From: Linepithema humile
Taxonomy: Eukaryota > Arthropoda > Insecta > Hymenoptera > Formicidae
Assembly: GCF_040581485.1 (NCBI RefSeq)
Contig: NC_090128.1
Span: forward strand, 38,346,931-38,410,930
DNA length: 64,000 nucleotides
Direction: 5' to 3'
Shown in pieces: positions 49,307-61,459 of this stretch. A program made the translations under genes and the position numbers. Position 1 is the stretch's first letter; each line of letters starts with the position of its first letter. The notes under the pieces were generated by a model. That model was given only the letters and a program-made list of their open reading frames with translations. It searched no databases and was not told the DNA's origin.

Positions 49307-52300
49307 AGTTATAATAGTATTATTGACAAATGGAAATTGCATCAGTATTTTTTCAGCAAATGTAGCCGATTCGATACGCACTCAGGTAGCATAACTGCTG
49401 GCAGGCGCAACGGATGTGAGTGAGCACGCGCTATGTTTCCGCTTTCTGTTTGATCGAAAGTGACTCTTGTCTGATTAGAAAAAACTCGCACGCATGCATC
49501 AATATCTGGCTACGACATCATATTGCCGACCGTCGTCGCGCAGCCACTTCATATACACATATACGTGTGTTGCTTTTACCGTTGCATCGAATGTTGCAGC
49601 GAAGATGTTGATTACGAAAATAAACGCGTCTTCGCAAATTTCAATTTTATCAGTGGAAATTGAACAATGCAATGACTGCACACAATTACAGCAAGGAGTG
49701 GTTCTTGTATTGCCGGATTATCTGGACTTTTGTGCAATAACTTAGGTGCAATGGATGCAATTGTGCGATAAGAAATAAGCGAATTGTTCTCGAATTTTTA
49801 TATTTTTTTTGCAAAATGTATCAAAGCATATATAATTGGAAATAATTGATCAACATTCCGAAATTAGTTTTTCCATCATATAATTGCATTCAATGTAAAT
49901 AGACTATTTATCCTTATAAGACATTGTCGTCGATTGATGGTTTTTAAAGGAAGCCACAGAAATTATATTATTACTTGAATAAGATTTGTGAATCCAATAA
50001 ATCATCGTTCTCAATACTGAGACTGTGAAGTTCGAAATTATTTAACCATATATTATTAAATATGAAAGCGTTTAATAGTATGATTACACCGCTATAGATA
50101 AACTGCACTCTAAATGTATTAATTTCTCCAACAAGCCAGATAATTTGATTAGTAGATCATAAATAATAGACGTAATCATATGTCGCTACACCACAAGCAA
50201 TTATTTCGCATTTTTGATCGAAACAAGAAATTGTTAAGTGTAGTAAATTAAATATTAATTTTATCCGATAATATTAAAAGTTTAATAATTTAATTAGTAC
50301 TCGCATATTTTTCTTTAGTAAAAAGAAAATAAACGATTAACTGCCATTTAGAACACAAACTATATTATAATTTATCATAATTTTTAATTGATTAATACTT
50401 ATTTCTATTAAATGTTTATTTGGATATTAGGTTCTCCATCAAAATTGTCACATTTGCCATAAACAACATAATGTTAATCGTTTACTCAGTATCAAAACTG
50501 ACAAGAACTACTGACATATCACTTTATCAAAGTCATAATTACCATTGCAAAACGATCGAGCGTAAAAGCATTTAATTGCCGTATCACATTATTGCCCAAA
50601 ATAGGAGATCATCGAAATCCATTCTAGATACATGCAATAGAGTTCTCTCATCTGGAAAAGACGAGATTTTTCTCGCTTAGTTACTCATTTACTTATTACA
50701 CCTTTCTTTCTATTTTATTTATACCTTTTAAATTTTTATTTTTTTGTAGTTTATTTCTAATTTATTATTTTTGTATCTAATGTGCAAATTATGCCATTTT
50801 TGTTGTTTTTAGATTTATCTCAGCATAGAATAAATTCATGTAAATCTCTGTTTCTTGTCTCTCCCTTTCGCCGACGTCGACAGCCCACGTATACCGGGTG
50901 TCGCGTAGGTGTGGATCGCGCGTTGTGCACATACGGTGGAGTAGCCATGCAGGACCGACACCCCACTGCCGTCTCAGTAGTGGCAGAATGGAATGGAAAA
51001 GAAAAGAGAGAGAGAAATCATGGTGTACAGTTGCCTGCCTGTTTCCTGTAGACATGATTACGTCTCGTGTCTGGCAAACCCATTCAGTACTTCTCACGGC
51101 ACAGGAGCACATGGTGCGGTCGAGCTGTAAACCGTTTCCGCGAGTGGTGCACGCACACGAGTGGCGCGACGAAGAAGTGCAGCTACGGAAGATAAATCTG
51201 CCGAAGAAATCGAAGAAGAATTAAGAACAAGAAGATGAAAGCAGATAGGCGGAGACAAAAATAATATTAAATTAAACAAAAAATATGCAGATGACTTAAA
51301 AATATATTAAATGTGTGTTAAAAGTATCAGAAGATATTGTTTTAAGTAAATGAAAACATATTAATTATATTACAAAATGTAAATAAAATATAAAATAAAA
51401 ACATGTTTATTTTATACCGCAATACAAATATTGAGATTTATAAAATTAAAAACAGTTAAAAAATACAATAAAAAAATAATAATTTAAGATAAATAAAAAA
51501 TAATTACGTACAAAAATATTTTATTTTTTGAAATAATTTTAAAATACCGAGCAAAAGAAGTAGTGCGTTACTACTGCAATCAAATCTTCGTACACGTGCT
51601 AATACGCTTGTACTTTGGGAAGTAATTCGGCACATATCCGGTAACTATGTGATGTGAGAAGTTCGGTTTCGTGCCAATTATGATAGTGCGCATGAAGCCG
51701 TCTACATTCTTGTCAATAAAGTTCCGCAAGTTCCGTGCCGAATGGTGCGTCAATTCGCGCTCCGAGGCATATTTTTTCGTTTCCGTGTACCATTTCCGTG
51801 CAGTTCACATTAGTGGGGTATAAACTTTGTTTCAACAGCGTTGAGTTTCATAGTTGTAATTTGCATAGATCAACGTGTTAGTTGTTAGTAATGCCACGAT
51901 GGAAAGCTGAATTGTTACGTGTCATCGATAGGTGAAGAAGGCTATCATTTAATGAACAGCGGATCGTTTCAGATAATAATGTGCTTTCATAGTTCTATTT
52001 GGCCCTTCCGTTACTTACGCGACAGCTAATAAAGTTGTTGGCACATATTTGATTTCAGCTTCTTCTACAGCTATCATAATTTAATGGTGTATCGAGTTTT
52101 ATTCGCATAATACTGATATTGTGTAATATTTTGTAAAGAAGTATACAAGTCACTTATTTTTTAAATAATTCTGTCAAGAAAAATTTTATCTTAATACACT
52201 GTGGTATGTAATGTTTATATATATACTTTGTTACAAACTTTAATTGCGTTTAAGCAATTCTGGAAATTTAAAAAAATGATAATTATGAAACGATTTTGTG

Positions 52301-53159
52301 AGATAAAAGAATTGTGTATTGGTATTCGATTTTGTATTTTATAAAAATACAAAACCAAAAATATTAACTACTCGTAATATTCAATAACATCCAGTTTAAT
52401 AATCGCTTGTAGATGAAATCAGCTTGTGTGATCGCAATTTTCTAATGAAAGTAGTATCGATTAGTCACATATTTGTAGAATATACATCTGAGACAATGTT
52501 ATAAATTAAAATGTGCACTTTCTAAATGAAAACGTCAGGGTCGGATGTGTATGTTAGTAGATTTCCAGATTTTGAAAGTTGTCAATCGACATATATTTGA
52601 TTGCATAACAGAGATCTTATTTTCTGCTTGCGTTTATATCCATATCTGTATGAGTGACTTACAAGAAAATCTAATCTAAAAATTAATATTATTTTATAAT
52701 GCAATATTTTAAGATTATCTTCAACCATGTAATGTAAATATTTGTAGAGCAGTTAATAAGAAACTTAACTTATAAGAAATACTAACTAATTTAAAGTGAC
52801 ATAATAAAATTATTAAAAAAATGACATTGCTTATGGATTAATTGCACTTATTTCTAAGTTTTATAATTTGTTAATTATGTATATAATATAAATATTGTTA
52901 AAAATAAAAACTTTATTTGTTAATTAGTGTTTAATAAAATAATAATCGAGAAAGTTATTTCATGTTTAATTATTCATTTTCGGAAGTTGTGCGAATTTAC
53001 TTTATTTGAAAGTGTCTGATATGTCCCTGCATTTGCCCTGCATTGGTCGATAAGCAAACATTTGCTCTGTTTAATAGAAATTTTAATCGTTCAGTTGGTC
53101 TTCTGCCTCTCGTGCTACAAACTCTTGTGCCATTTTCGCCCTCCTCTTACGCCGACGAC
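49307..53159. repeat. Second copy of the IR unit: leader of copy D
   Basis: This is a near-identical duplicate of 40172-43948, including the CpG-rich block (50860-51225). It carries no insertion of its own. At 51670-51735 it retains 64 bp that are missing from the first copy. It contains no intact protein gene. Confidence 0.85.
51580..51804 (-). pseudogene. Coding-like segment of 74 codons, family unknown
   Basis: On the minus strand the frame is open from just after a TGA at 51805-51807 down to a TGA at 51580-51582. The translation has ordinary composition (for example RNLRNFIDKNVDGFMRTIII and HHIVTGYVPNYFPKYKRIS), unlike the low-complexity shadows nearby, and contains no ATG near its start. 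It looks like an exon or the last fragment of a decayed gene. The paralogous segment at 42450-42641 has a frame-shifting 64-bp deletion. I do not recognise the protein. Confidence 0.3.
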
Positions 53160-55371
53160 ATGAGATTACCGCTCTGTTTGATGTATTCAATGCTGTTTTG
53201 TATTCTTCTAAGCTCGGCAGAAGTACGCTTTAACATCAGCGTTTTCGTTAATGCGATATTGAGCATCCGGAGATTTTATTCCGCGGCGACCGTTATGTTT
53301 GCCCATCCCGGAGATGATTACAAGGATTATGGAGGTCAGTTGAAAACGGTATATGTTATTTTTGCATAAGTGTTTCGTAAATATTAATTTAATTAAATAA
53401 ACGTTTGCAACATTCCGATATCTTCCAATAATATTCCTTGAACTGACGAAGTAAGAGAAACAGCAGAACTATTGCAGAAGCGATTTTATTTGTTTAGGCA
53501 AATTTTTAGAAAATGTGTTTACTACATATATTTTTACTACAAAGTTAGTACAAAATATCAAGCTTATTAAGCTGCGATTCCCGTAGATTTGGAGATCACA
53601 CACTTGGTGCATGGATGCTACCGTGGACTGAGCCAGCACAATGTGATGACCGTGAATATGCATTTCAAAAAGATGGAAAGATCGCTCAGATACCAAAATC
53701 AAATAGTACAACCCATCACCATCGTTATCATGCCTAACTTTGAGGCGTATCAGGAATTTGCAGAGGCCACTAAAACTTACCCCATGTCTTTTTCGGTGTG
53801 GTTTGTGCTGTTTCTTTATCCAATTGCCAATGATACCCACAATTATTGTCTTGAGCCAATAGGTAATCCCTTCAACATAGCGTTCAACACGCAGATGCTG
53901 GTATTGTGTTATGGCGAAGACTTTCTGTGGGAATGGTACTCGGTCAAAGGCGAGACTGTAAAGACCTCTAAGTTAGCGGTATGGGACGATGAGAAGGGAT
54001 TTGTTTCTCTGACGAACATGTCTCTCTATGATCGAAGGAAGGATTTGGAAGGAGTTGTCCTGCGAGCCACCGTGGTTAAGGTTTTCAACAAGATTTTTAA
54101 AGTGGTTTATTGGCATAAGAATAATTATATACTAAACATCTTATAATTAATTCCACGCGTCAGAAGAAAATTTGACATTTGCATAAAATATTTTTACAAG
54201 TTTGCATTTGTACATATAATCAATTTCCATCAATTCGTCATCGAATTTTATCTAATAATCTTTTCCAAGTTTCGTTATATTACGAATAATATGCATTAAA
54301 AATTATATATTTTCCAAAATTTATTTAATTATTACTATCAAAATTAATTCTCAATTTAATTTTTTACTATTAATTCAATCAAGGATGTACCGATTTTATC
54401 GCCGATTGATGATAATTATGTGGTTAATTTGTATAACAAAGTATTAGAAGAGCTTACAAATACTCTTAACTGTACTCTGAATATTGTATCGGAATTTGCG
54501 GACCACGGCACATATGATTTTGAAAATAACATTTGGTCTGGAGTGATGGGTGAAATCGTGTCGGGTCGCGCAGACATCGCTATTGCCGATATGTCGATGA
54601 CTAGTCTTCGAATAAAAGACGTCGACTTCACGCTGCCCTTGATAGTATCTAAAAATAGCTTGTTTATCAAAGAACCAGGAACTTGTGGTGTCAAGTGGCT
54701 TGGTTATTTTCAGGTAAATGCAATTAATATTAATTGCAATTGAATAAACTTATCTTGATTTATTTGTATATTTCATTATTCTTTAAAATTAAAATACAAG
54801 GAAAAATTAAGAAAAGAAATTTTTATTTTAAATTAATAATTTTTTAACTTGTATATTTATAACAGGTTTTTAATTTACAAATTTGGATTGCACTTATTAC
54901 GGTAATAGCAATTACACCGCTTTTGTTGTTATATATAAAGTATTACATGCAAACATTTCATGGATTTCGACACGTTGTCAATCTGATTTCTGATAATTAT
55001 CTTTGCATTTGGGGCATCTTCTGTCTGCAATCACTTATAGGTACTATATTACTTGTAGTTTGTTTTACAGCTGTAAATTACAAATTTTAAGTATTATATA
55101 GATAGATATATTTATTTGTTCCCCTCAGGGTTACAATCTCCCTCTCCTTCTCCTCTTCCATACACATCCAACTTACTTCTAACTTATTCTAACTTACTCT
55201 AACTTATTCTATTTATACTCTATCCTTAACCCTAAATCTACATCATAAGTATTCACGAGCTTCTCGTGCCTACCCCTTGTACACACACACACACGCTTTG
55301 TGGACTTCCGTTTCCTATTGCATCTTTTAAATCATTATATACTCTCTCCCCGCCTTCCCCTCGCTCCCCCC

Positions 55372-55437
<66 letters not shown>

Positions 55438-58400
55438 CTTCTCCCCCTCTCTCTCTCCTCCTCTTCTCCTCTCCTCCCTCCTCTCCTCCCTTTTCCCTTC
55501 TATCTCTCCCTCTCTCCCTTTCCATCTCTCTCATCCACCATTCCCCTTCCCCTTCCTCTCCCAGTATTCTTTCTACTACTTCCTGCCAACTTTTCCCTCC
55601 TTCCTCCCATTCTCTACATTCCTCCCAAATGTGCTCCCACGATTCTATCCCTCCTTCACACAGCCTACACCTCCTTTTTTCCTCCTCCTCCCAATACCTC
55701 CCTTCTCTCACCTCACTTCCTAATCTAAACCTCGCCACTCTCTTCCACCTACTTTCCCCCCACCCTTTTTTTAAATACCCCGGTATCCCCTCCCTTTTCA
55801 CCATTCCATACCACTTATTATACCTTGATTTTTCTATTCTTTCCCATCTTTCCTGTCTGTCCCTCCTTTTCCCTTCCTCTACTATCTCCTTCTCCCATTC
55901 CTCTCCCATCTCTCTCCTCCTCTCCATTTCTTTCATTTCTATCCCTCTTTTCTCAAAATATTCCTTTCTTTCCCCCTCCCAATTCGATCCTATTTTTCCT
56001 TCCTTACTTCTCTGTCTTATTTCCTCCCAACATCTTCTCACTAATTCCCCTCCCTTACCCTCCCTCAATCTTCTTTCATACCTCCACGCTCTTATCCCTG
56101 CTCTTTCCCTCAATTTCTCTCTTTGCATCTCCTCCCTCACCATATACCCCGGCGTCCTACTCTCCACTCCTAATATCCATCTCAAATATCTTTCCCCTAC
56201 TTTCTCCACTTCCTCTCTCTCCTTCCATCCCCAGATCTCCACCCCATATCCCATCACCGTCCACACTAACTTATCAAAAAGCCATATCCTTCTTCCCCAG
56301 TCCCTTCCAAATCTTCTTTTCCCTATCCCCCACACCTGTCTCATAACCACCGCTGCTCTTCTCACCCTTTCTCTTATTTGCGCTTCCTGCCCCCCATTTC
56401 TCTGTATCATATATCCCAAGTATCTATATTCTTTTACCTCTCCTAGCTTTTTCCCTTTCCACCTCCAATCCTTTTTCCCCATCCTCCCTCCCCTCCTCCT
56501 AAACCTTAGGATTTTCGTCTTTTCCGTGTTCAGCACCAAATTTTTTCCATCCAGATAACTTTCCAACCTCCCTATCATGCTTCTCATTTCATCTTCACTC
56601 TCCGCCACTAACACCATATCGTCCGCGTACGACATTGTATATACCCTACCATCTCCTAACTTTACCCCACCCCATTTCACCTTGCTCATCTCCTCCTCTA
56701 AATCCGCCATCAATATATTAAATAACAAGGGACTTAGCGGGCACCCCTGCCTCACCCCTCTCGTCGTCCAAAAACATTCCCCTGTCCTCTCTCCTACTCT
56801 TACTCTGCTTTTAGTTTCTTCCATACTTTCCATACTTCTCTCTATAATCCCCTTTTCAATCCTTCTTTTTTCCATATCTCCTCTCAATACTTCCCTATCT
56901 ACCATATCAAATGCCGCTTTCAGATCCACAAACAATGCTACCATTTTCCCTCCTTTCCTTTCCAGCTGCCTATTTATCAAATAATTCAGCACATATATAT
57001 TATCTATCGTTCCCATTCCCTTCCTAAAACCCGCTTGATTCGGTGATAAACTTTCCTTTTCTCTCATTTCCTCCTTTAACCTTTCCGCCAATATCATCAT
57101 ATATACTTTATATGCTGTCGGCATTAACGTTACTCCCCTATAATCCTCTACCTTCACTCCCTCCCCTTTCTTAATTATCGGAATTACTTCTCCTTCTCTC
57201 CACACCTCCGGCCATCCTTCCCCTTTCCATACTCTCCTGCATACACCCCATAGCCACTCCTCCACCTCCACACCTCCATATTTCCACACCTCTCCTGGTA
57301 TTCCGTCTTTTCCTACTGCCTTTTTCTCCTTCAGATTTCTTATCGCCCTTTTCACCTCCCCTCTACTCAACTCTTCTCCTCCTCCCTCCTCTGTTTCTTC
57401 CCTCTTCCTACCTCTTCCTTTCACCCTGTTTTCCACTCCTCCCAACATATCTTTGAAATATTCTTCCCATTCCTCCATTTCTATCTCCTCATTCACTCCC
57501 TTCCTTCTCTTTCTCTCTCTATTTATTATCTCCCATACATCCCCCTCTTTTTTTGCCTCCATCGCTCTTCTCTCCCACCTCTTATTCTCCTCTCTCTTCT
57601 TCTCCTCACACAATTCTTTGTAGTCCCTTTTCTTTTCTCTATATCTCTTCCCCTCCCCTCCCTCTCTCCTCCACCTCCTCATCTCCCTTCTTAACTCTCT
57701 TTTCACTTCCTTACATTCTTCATCCCACCACCCTCTTCTCTCCTCATTCCCCCTTTCTCTATCTTCCCTCCCCATTTCTCCTAATACCCCTCTTATCCTC
57801 TCCTCTCCTTTTCTCCATACCTCCTCAATTTCTCCATCTCCTACCTCCAAATTTGCTAATCTCTCTTTGAATCTCTTTTTCCCTTCCTCATCCCATTTCC
57901 CTCTCCATGCCTTCTCCCCTCTTTTGCCTACCTTTCTCCACTTTACCTTCCCTTTTATCTTTATCTCAATCGGCTGATGATCCGACTCTACCCTGCTCCC
58001 TATTCTCATTTCTCTCACCCTTTCCTTAGTCCTGCTACTGCCCAATATGTAATCAATTACCGTATTTCCCTTCCCTCCCGTGAATGTATATTCTCCTCCT
58101 TCATCCCCCTTTACCCCTCCATTAAAAATTTCCCACCCTTTCTCCCTTATACATCTTACCAATTTTTTTCCCTCTTTATCCACCTTCTTATCTCTCGACA
58201 TCCTCCATCCATCCTCCTCTCCCCTTTCCACACTTCCCTCTATTCCCCCACCTTCTCTCCCCGTTCTCGCATTAAAATCCCCTCCCATCAATATTCCCTC
58301 TTCCTCCTCCTCCTTCTCCATCCATCCCTCCAACTCCTCCAATGTCCTATCTATCCCTTCCCTCCTAACGTATACTCCTATTATCTTCCATCTCTTCTCC

Positions 58401-61400
58401 CCTATTTTTATATTCCCCACCATTATCCCCTCTTTCTCCTTCTCAATTCCCGTCCCTTTCTCTAATATATCCTTCCTTATCCCCATAATCATTCCCCCCA
58501 TAGCTCTTCCTTTCTTATTTACTTTCTTTGCTTCCTGCATCCCCCATATAAATCCTCTCGGTAACCACCTCTTTATCTTCTCCCATCCCTTTTCCCCCAC
58601 CCACGTTTCTGATAATACCATCACATCCCAGCTCTTCAGATAATTCCAAAATTCTTTATCCTTGTTTCCCATTCCCGCCACATTCCAAAATAATATCCTC
58701 CATTCTCTCTCCTTCTCTCTACCTTCCCCTCTCTCTCTTTCCCTTCCTCCACTTTCTTGTCAATCTCTCCCTTCTCCAATTCTCCCCTCCTCTTTTTTCC
58801 TTCCCTCCTCCCTCGCCGTTCCTTTCCCATTTCTCAATACTTCATTCTCCTCATCCCATATCCACCATTCCTCTTCTATTCTTACCTTCCCGTACACTCT
58901 CCATACTCTTTTTCCCTTTCTTCTTTCCTCTTTCGCTATTTCTTCCAATTTCCACTCCATTCTCCTCTCCCTCCATGTCAAGTCTTCCCTAATTATTTCT
59001 TTTCTCCCCCTTAACTCCCTCTTCCTTCTCATCACCTCCCTCTTCTGCTCTTCTTTTTTTAACTTCACCCACAGCGTCTCCGTTCCCCTTTCTATATTCC
59101 TTCCTAACCCCCTCATTTCCTCTATCTCCACCTTTGCTCCAATCTCCGCCATTAATCTCTCCACCGCCTCTCTCCTCCCCCCTTCTCCCACTTTTAACTC
59201 CTTAACTATTACATTCTTCTTCCTCTCTTCCCTTTCCCTCCTCTCCAACTTTCTCTCCAATTCCCTTACTCTACTTTCCACCTTCCCTTCCTCCCCCACC
59301 TTTCTCTTCTTTTCTCCTTCTTTCTCCTCCCATCTCTTTTCCATGTTTTCTACCCTTCCTTCCACCTTTTTAAGTCCTTCTTCCCACCTCTCTCCTTCCT
59401 TCCTCCATCTTTCCTCCCTCTCCCTCATTTCCCTCAACTCTCTCTTTAAATCCTCCACCTCCTTCCTCAACGCCTGCTCTTGCCTCCTTCCTTCTTCTAT
59501 TATTTTCTCCGTTATTTTTTCCTTCAACTCTTTGTTCGCCTTTTCTCCATTTATTTTCATCTCTTTTACCTCCTCCATTAATCCTCTTATCAAATTTTCA
59601 ATCCCCTCCCCTTCTCCTTTCCCTCTCTCCGGCGACCTCATTGTTTTTTTACATGTCCTGAACACTTCCTCCTCCCCCTCCCCTCCTTCTTCTCTCCTCC
59701 TTTTCCACATCTCATCTACACTCACACTCCTATCCCTCATCATTATTTTCCCCCTTGCTCCTCTCACACTCATCTTCTCCCTGTCACGCCTGCGCACTCT
59801 CTCTACCTGCCTCTCCCTAGTTACTCTCCCGCACTCTCGCTTTCCAATCTATCTCCTACCTTCTCCCTGACCGACTCGAGCCACTCGCTTACCTCTCTAC
59901 CTTCCCTATGTTCCGCGCCTTTCACCTTCTTATATCACCTGTCTCTTTTCCTTCCTCTCTCCTTGCCCTTATTCTTTCTATCCCTGCCTCTCCACTTTCT
60001 CTCCCCTTCACATGCACCTCCACTCACACCCCCTCCACTCTCACCTTCCCTCCTTATCTCTATACCCTTTTCTCACTTAATTTTCTCTCACTACCGAACC
60101 ACGTATCCTTCTCACTACGCACCGGAAACGGAAGTCCTCATTTTAAGTATTATATATTTATTTATAAAATATTTATAAAATACTTTATAATTGCTTCACT
60201 TTATTAAATAATAAAATAAAATTATATAATTTTACTTATATTAAATAAAAAATTCAAAGATTTTGTAAATAAAATTTAAAGTTAATTTTTGACTTTAGAT
60301 TTTCCGTCGTCTTCGTCGCTACGTCTTGCGTACTTTACAATAATTTTAACAGCAGTGCTGATAATGACTCATTACTCGGCAGCGTTAGTTAGCTTTCTAA
60401 CGACGTGCCCTAGTGTTTTACCTTTTCGGACAATCGACGAATTTGCCAACGATGGTACTTATGAATTAATAGTTCCACGCGATAATGCTGATTATGACGT
60501 AATCACCGTAAGTTCGTTCAATAATTAAGAATTTTCGTTCTCTTTTACTTTTTCTTCTGTACTTTTAGACTGTCGAAGTTATAACTGATTGTACTTACTA
60601 AACTTGATAACATGAAATTACAATCATATTTAATTCTGCTACATTCTTGTTAACATTGATACATATATTCAGCATTTATTTATGTATTACAAAGCATTTT
60701 TGCAATTGTTTTAGATGTCAGAAGATACTTTCTCATTGAAATTGAAGAAATTAATGAAGGACGAATCGAAACTGCCAGCAACTTTAATCGATGGTTTCGT
60801 GCAAGTACGATTAATATTTGTATTTTTGCATCGTCGCATATTAAAATAAGTAGGAAATCAATTTTAATAATGTAGCTAATATTGTTGTTAATTTTTTATT
60901 CGATAAAATTATTTTAATTATTTTAAATATTATTAGTTATTTTTAAGCTTACGATGTACATAGCGAGATTATTTATTATTTATTGTTTCTTTAGGTATGT
61001 AATGAAAAAAATGTCGCTTTTATGGAGTTAAATGTTATGAAGAAAAGTGTAGAAGTGATAATTCCGTGCAAACTGTCGGCTATCAGTACTGAAAGAATTG
61101 ACAACTTAGGGATAGTTCTGTCTAAAGGCAATCCATACACTGCTTTAATAAATTATCAGTGAGTACCATAAAAATATTTAGTATATTGTCATACATACGT
61201 TGCTGTCAATTTTGAAAATATTGTATATTTCAGTTTGGAGAAATTTTTGGATAATGGAATAATGATGCGTTTGAGAAGTGCGTCATTTTCAATGCAGCCA
61301 TTTAAAAATAAGGCTTATGAACCGGTTCGCATAGTAAGCGTCATTCCAATTTTGATAATACTGTGTGGAGGTTTTATATTGAGTATTTTTTTGTTTCTTA

Positions 61401-61459
61401 TGGAAAAAATTTTTTATCGGTATACAAAAAGCGAATTTCAAAGGTCCTCTGCTAACTGA
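53160..61459 (+). CDS. Ionotropic receptor, copy D (type 1), 8 exons, coding intact around a LINE insertion
   Basis: Exons 53160-53334, 53587-54080, 54384-54713, 54866-55040, 60299-60507, 60715-60804, 60995-61158 and 61234-61459 join to 620 aa. The domains are those of copies A and C: signal peptide, S1 with TSLRIKDVDFTLP, TM1 and pore (LCIWGIFCLQSLIG), TM2 (HYSAALVSFLT), S2, TM3. Intron 4 is stretched from about 200 bp to 5.26 kb by a complete non-LTR retrotransposon in antisense orientation, and the splice sites on either side are preserved. Whether the intron is still spliced efficiently cannot be told from sequence. There is no coding defect, so it may be functional or only recently silenced. 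Confidence 0.87.
55253..58759 (-). CDS. LINE ORF2: APE endonuclease and reverse transcriptase
   Basis: The frame is open from 58759 (just after a TGA) to 55253. The first ATG is at 58681, giving 1142 aa, but 26 codons before it are also open. The endonuclease begins with ILFWNVAGMG, whose Asn lies before that ATG; then come LSETW (about residue 23), GGDFNART (133-140) and SDHQP (233-237). Reverse transcriptase motifs are FVDLKAAFD (584-592), RQGCPLSPLLFNILM and YADDM (685-689). A Cys-x2-Cys...His...Cys knuckle (CRLCEGGIESWEHIWEEC) lies near the C-terminus. The last 100 residues run into a (GA)n microsatellite coding for repeated Arg-Glu. The product nicks target DNA and primes cDNA synthesis there. 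No internal stop interrupts the domains. Confidence 0.93.
55371..55435. repeat. (CT)n/(GA)n microsatellite inside the LINE
   Basis: About 30 CT dinucleotides with few interruptions occur on the plus strand. On the coding strand they extend the ORF2 C-terminus as an Arg-Glu alternation. Length variation here would not shift the frame only in multiples of three dinucleotides. Confidence 0.85.
58760..59797 (-). CDS. LINE ORF1: coiled-coil nucleic-acid-binding protein
   Basis: The 345-aa protein starts at the ATG at 59797. Residues about 85-195 are dominated by Glu, Lys and Arg with heptad-like spacing, a long coiled coil. Then comes a globular part (KKNVIVKELKVGEGGRREAV, ..., IIREDLTWRERRMEWKLEEI) that matches the RRM-plus-C-terminal-domain pattern of LINE ORF1 proteins, which bind RNA and form trimers. 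The ORF ends in a TGA that is in the same frame as ORF2, with ORF2 continuing immediately after it. No zinc knuckles are seen. Confidence 0.85.
   Translation of the reverse strand: MRRRDREKMSVRGARGKIMMRDRSVSVDEMWKRRREEGGEGEEEVFRTCKKTMRSPERGKGEGEGIENLIRGLMEEVKEMKINGEKANKELKEKITEKIIEEGRRQEQALRKEVEDLKRELREMREREERWRKEGERWEEGLKKVEGRVENMEKRWEEKEGEKKRKVGEEGKVESRVRELERKLERREREERKKNVIVKELKVGEGGRREAVERLMAEIGAKVEIEEMRGLGRNIERGTETLWVKLKKEEQKREVMRRKRELRGRKEIIREDLTWRERRMEWKLEEIAKEERRKGKRVWRVYGKVRIEEEWWIWDEENEVLRNGKGTAREEGRKKEEGRIGEGRD
59798..60139 (-). promoter_or_regulatory. 5' UTR of the LINE, presumed internal promoter
   Basis: About 340 bp lie between the 5' end of the element and the ORF1 ATG. Full-length APE-type LINEs normally carry an internal promoter here. 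I recognise no specific motif beyond the purine-rich composition of the sense strand. Confidence 0.45.

Larger units (their letters stand above)
55084..60156 (-). mobile_element. Non-LTR retrotransposon (APE-type LINE) with 17-bp target duplication
   Basis: The insert 55101-60139 is flanked by ATTTTAAGTATTATATA on both sides (55084-55100 and 60140-60156). Removing it and one repeat restores the intron sequence seen in copies A and C. It is read on the minus strand: a 5' UTR of about 340 bp, ORF1 (59797-58760), ORF2 (to 55253), and a short 3' UTR ending in an AT-rich TATC-type tail instead of a plain poly(A). The coding strand is extremely purine-rich, so the plus strand appears as an almost pure C/T tract for 4.5 kb. 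The order APE endonuclease then RT then Cys/His knuckle places it among R1/jockey/I-like LINEs; I cannot fix the clade. The full length and open ORFs suggest a recent insertion. Confidence 0.93.

Noticed and set aside
55266..59870. Long plus-strand ORFs of Ser/Pro/Leu-rich composition opposite the LINE (for example 55266-56558 and 58662-59870)
   Set aside because: They are shadows of the purine-rich ORF1 and ORF2. The minus strand carries the endonuclease and RT motifs; the plus-strand translations are low-complexity.
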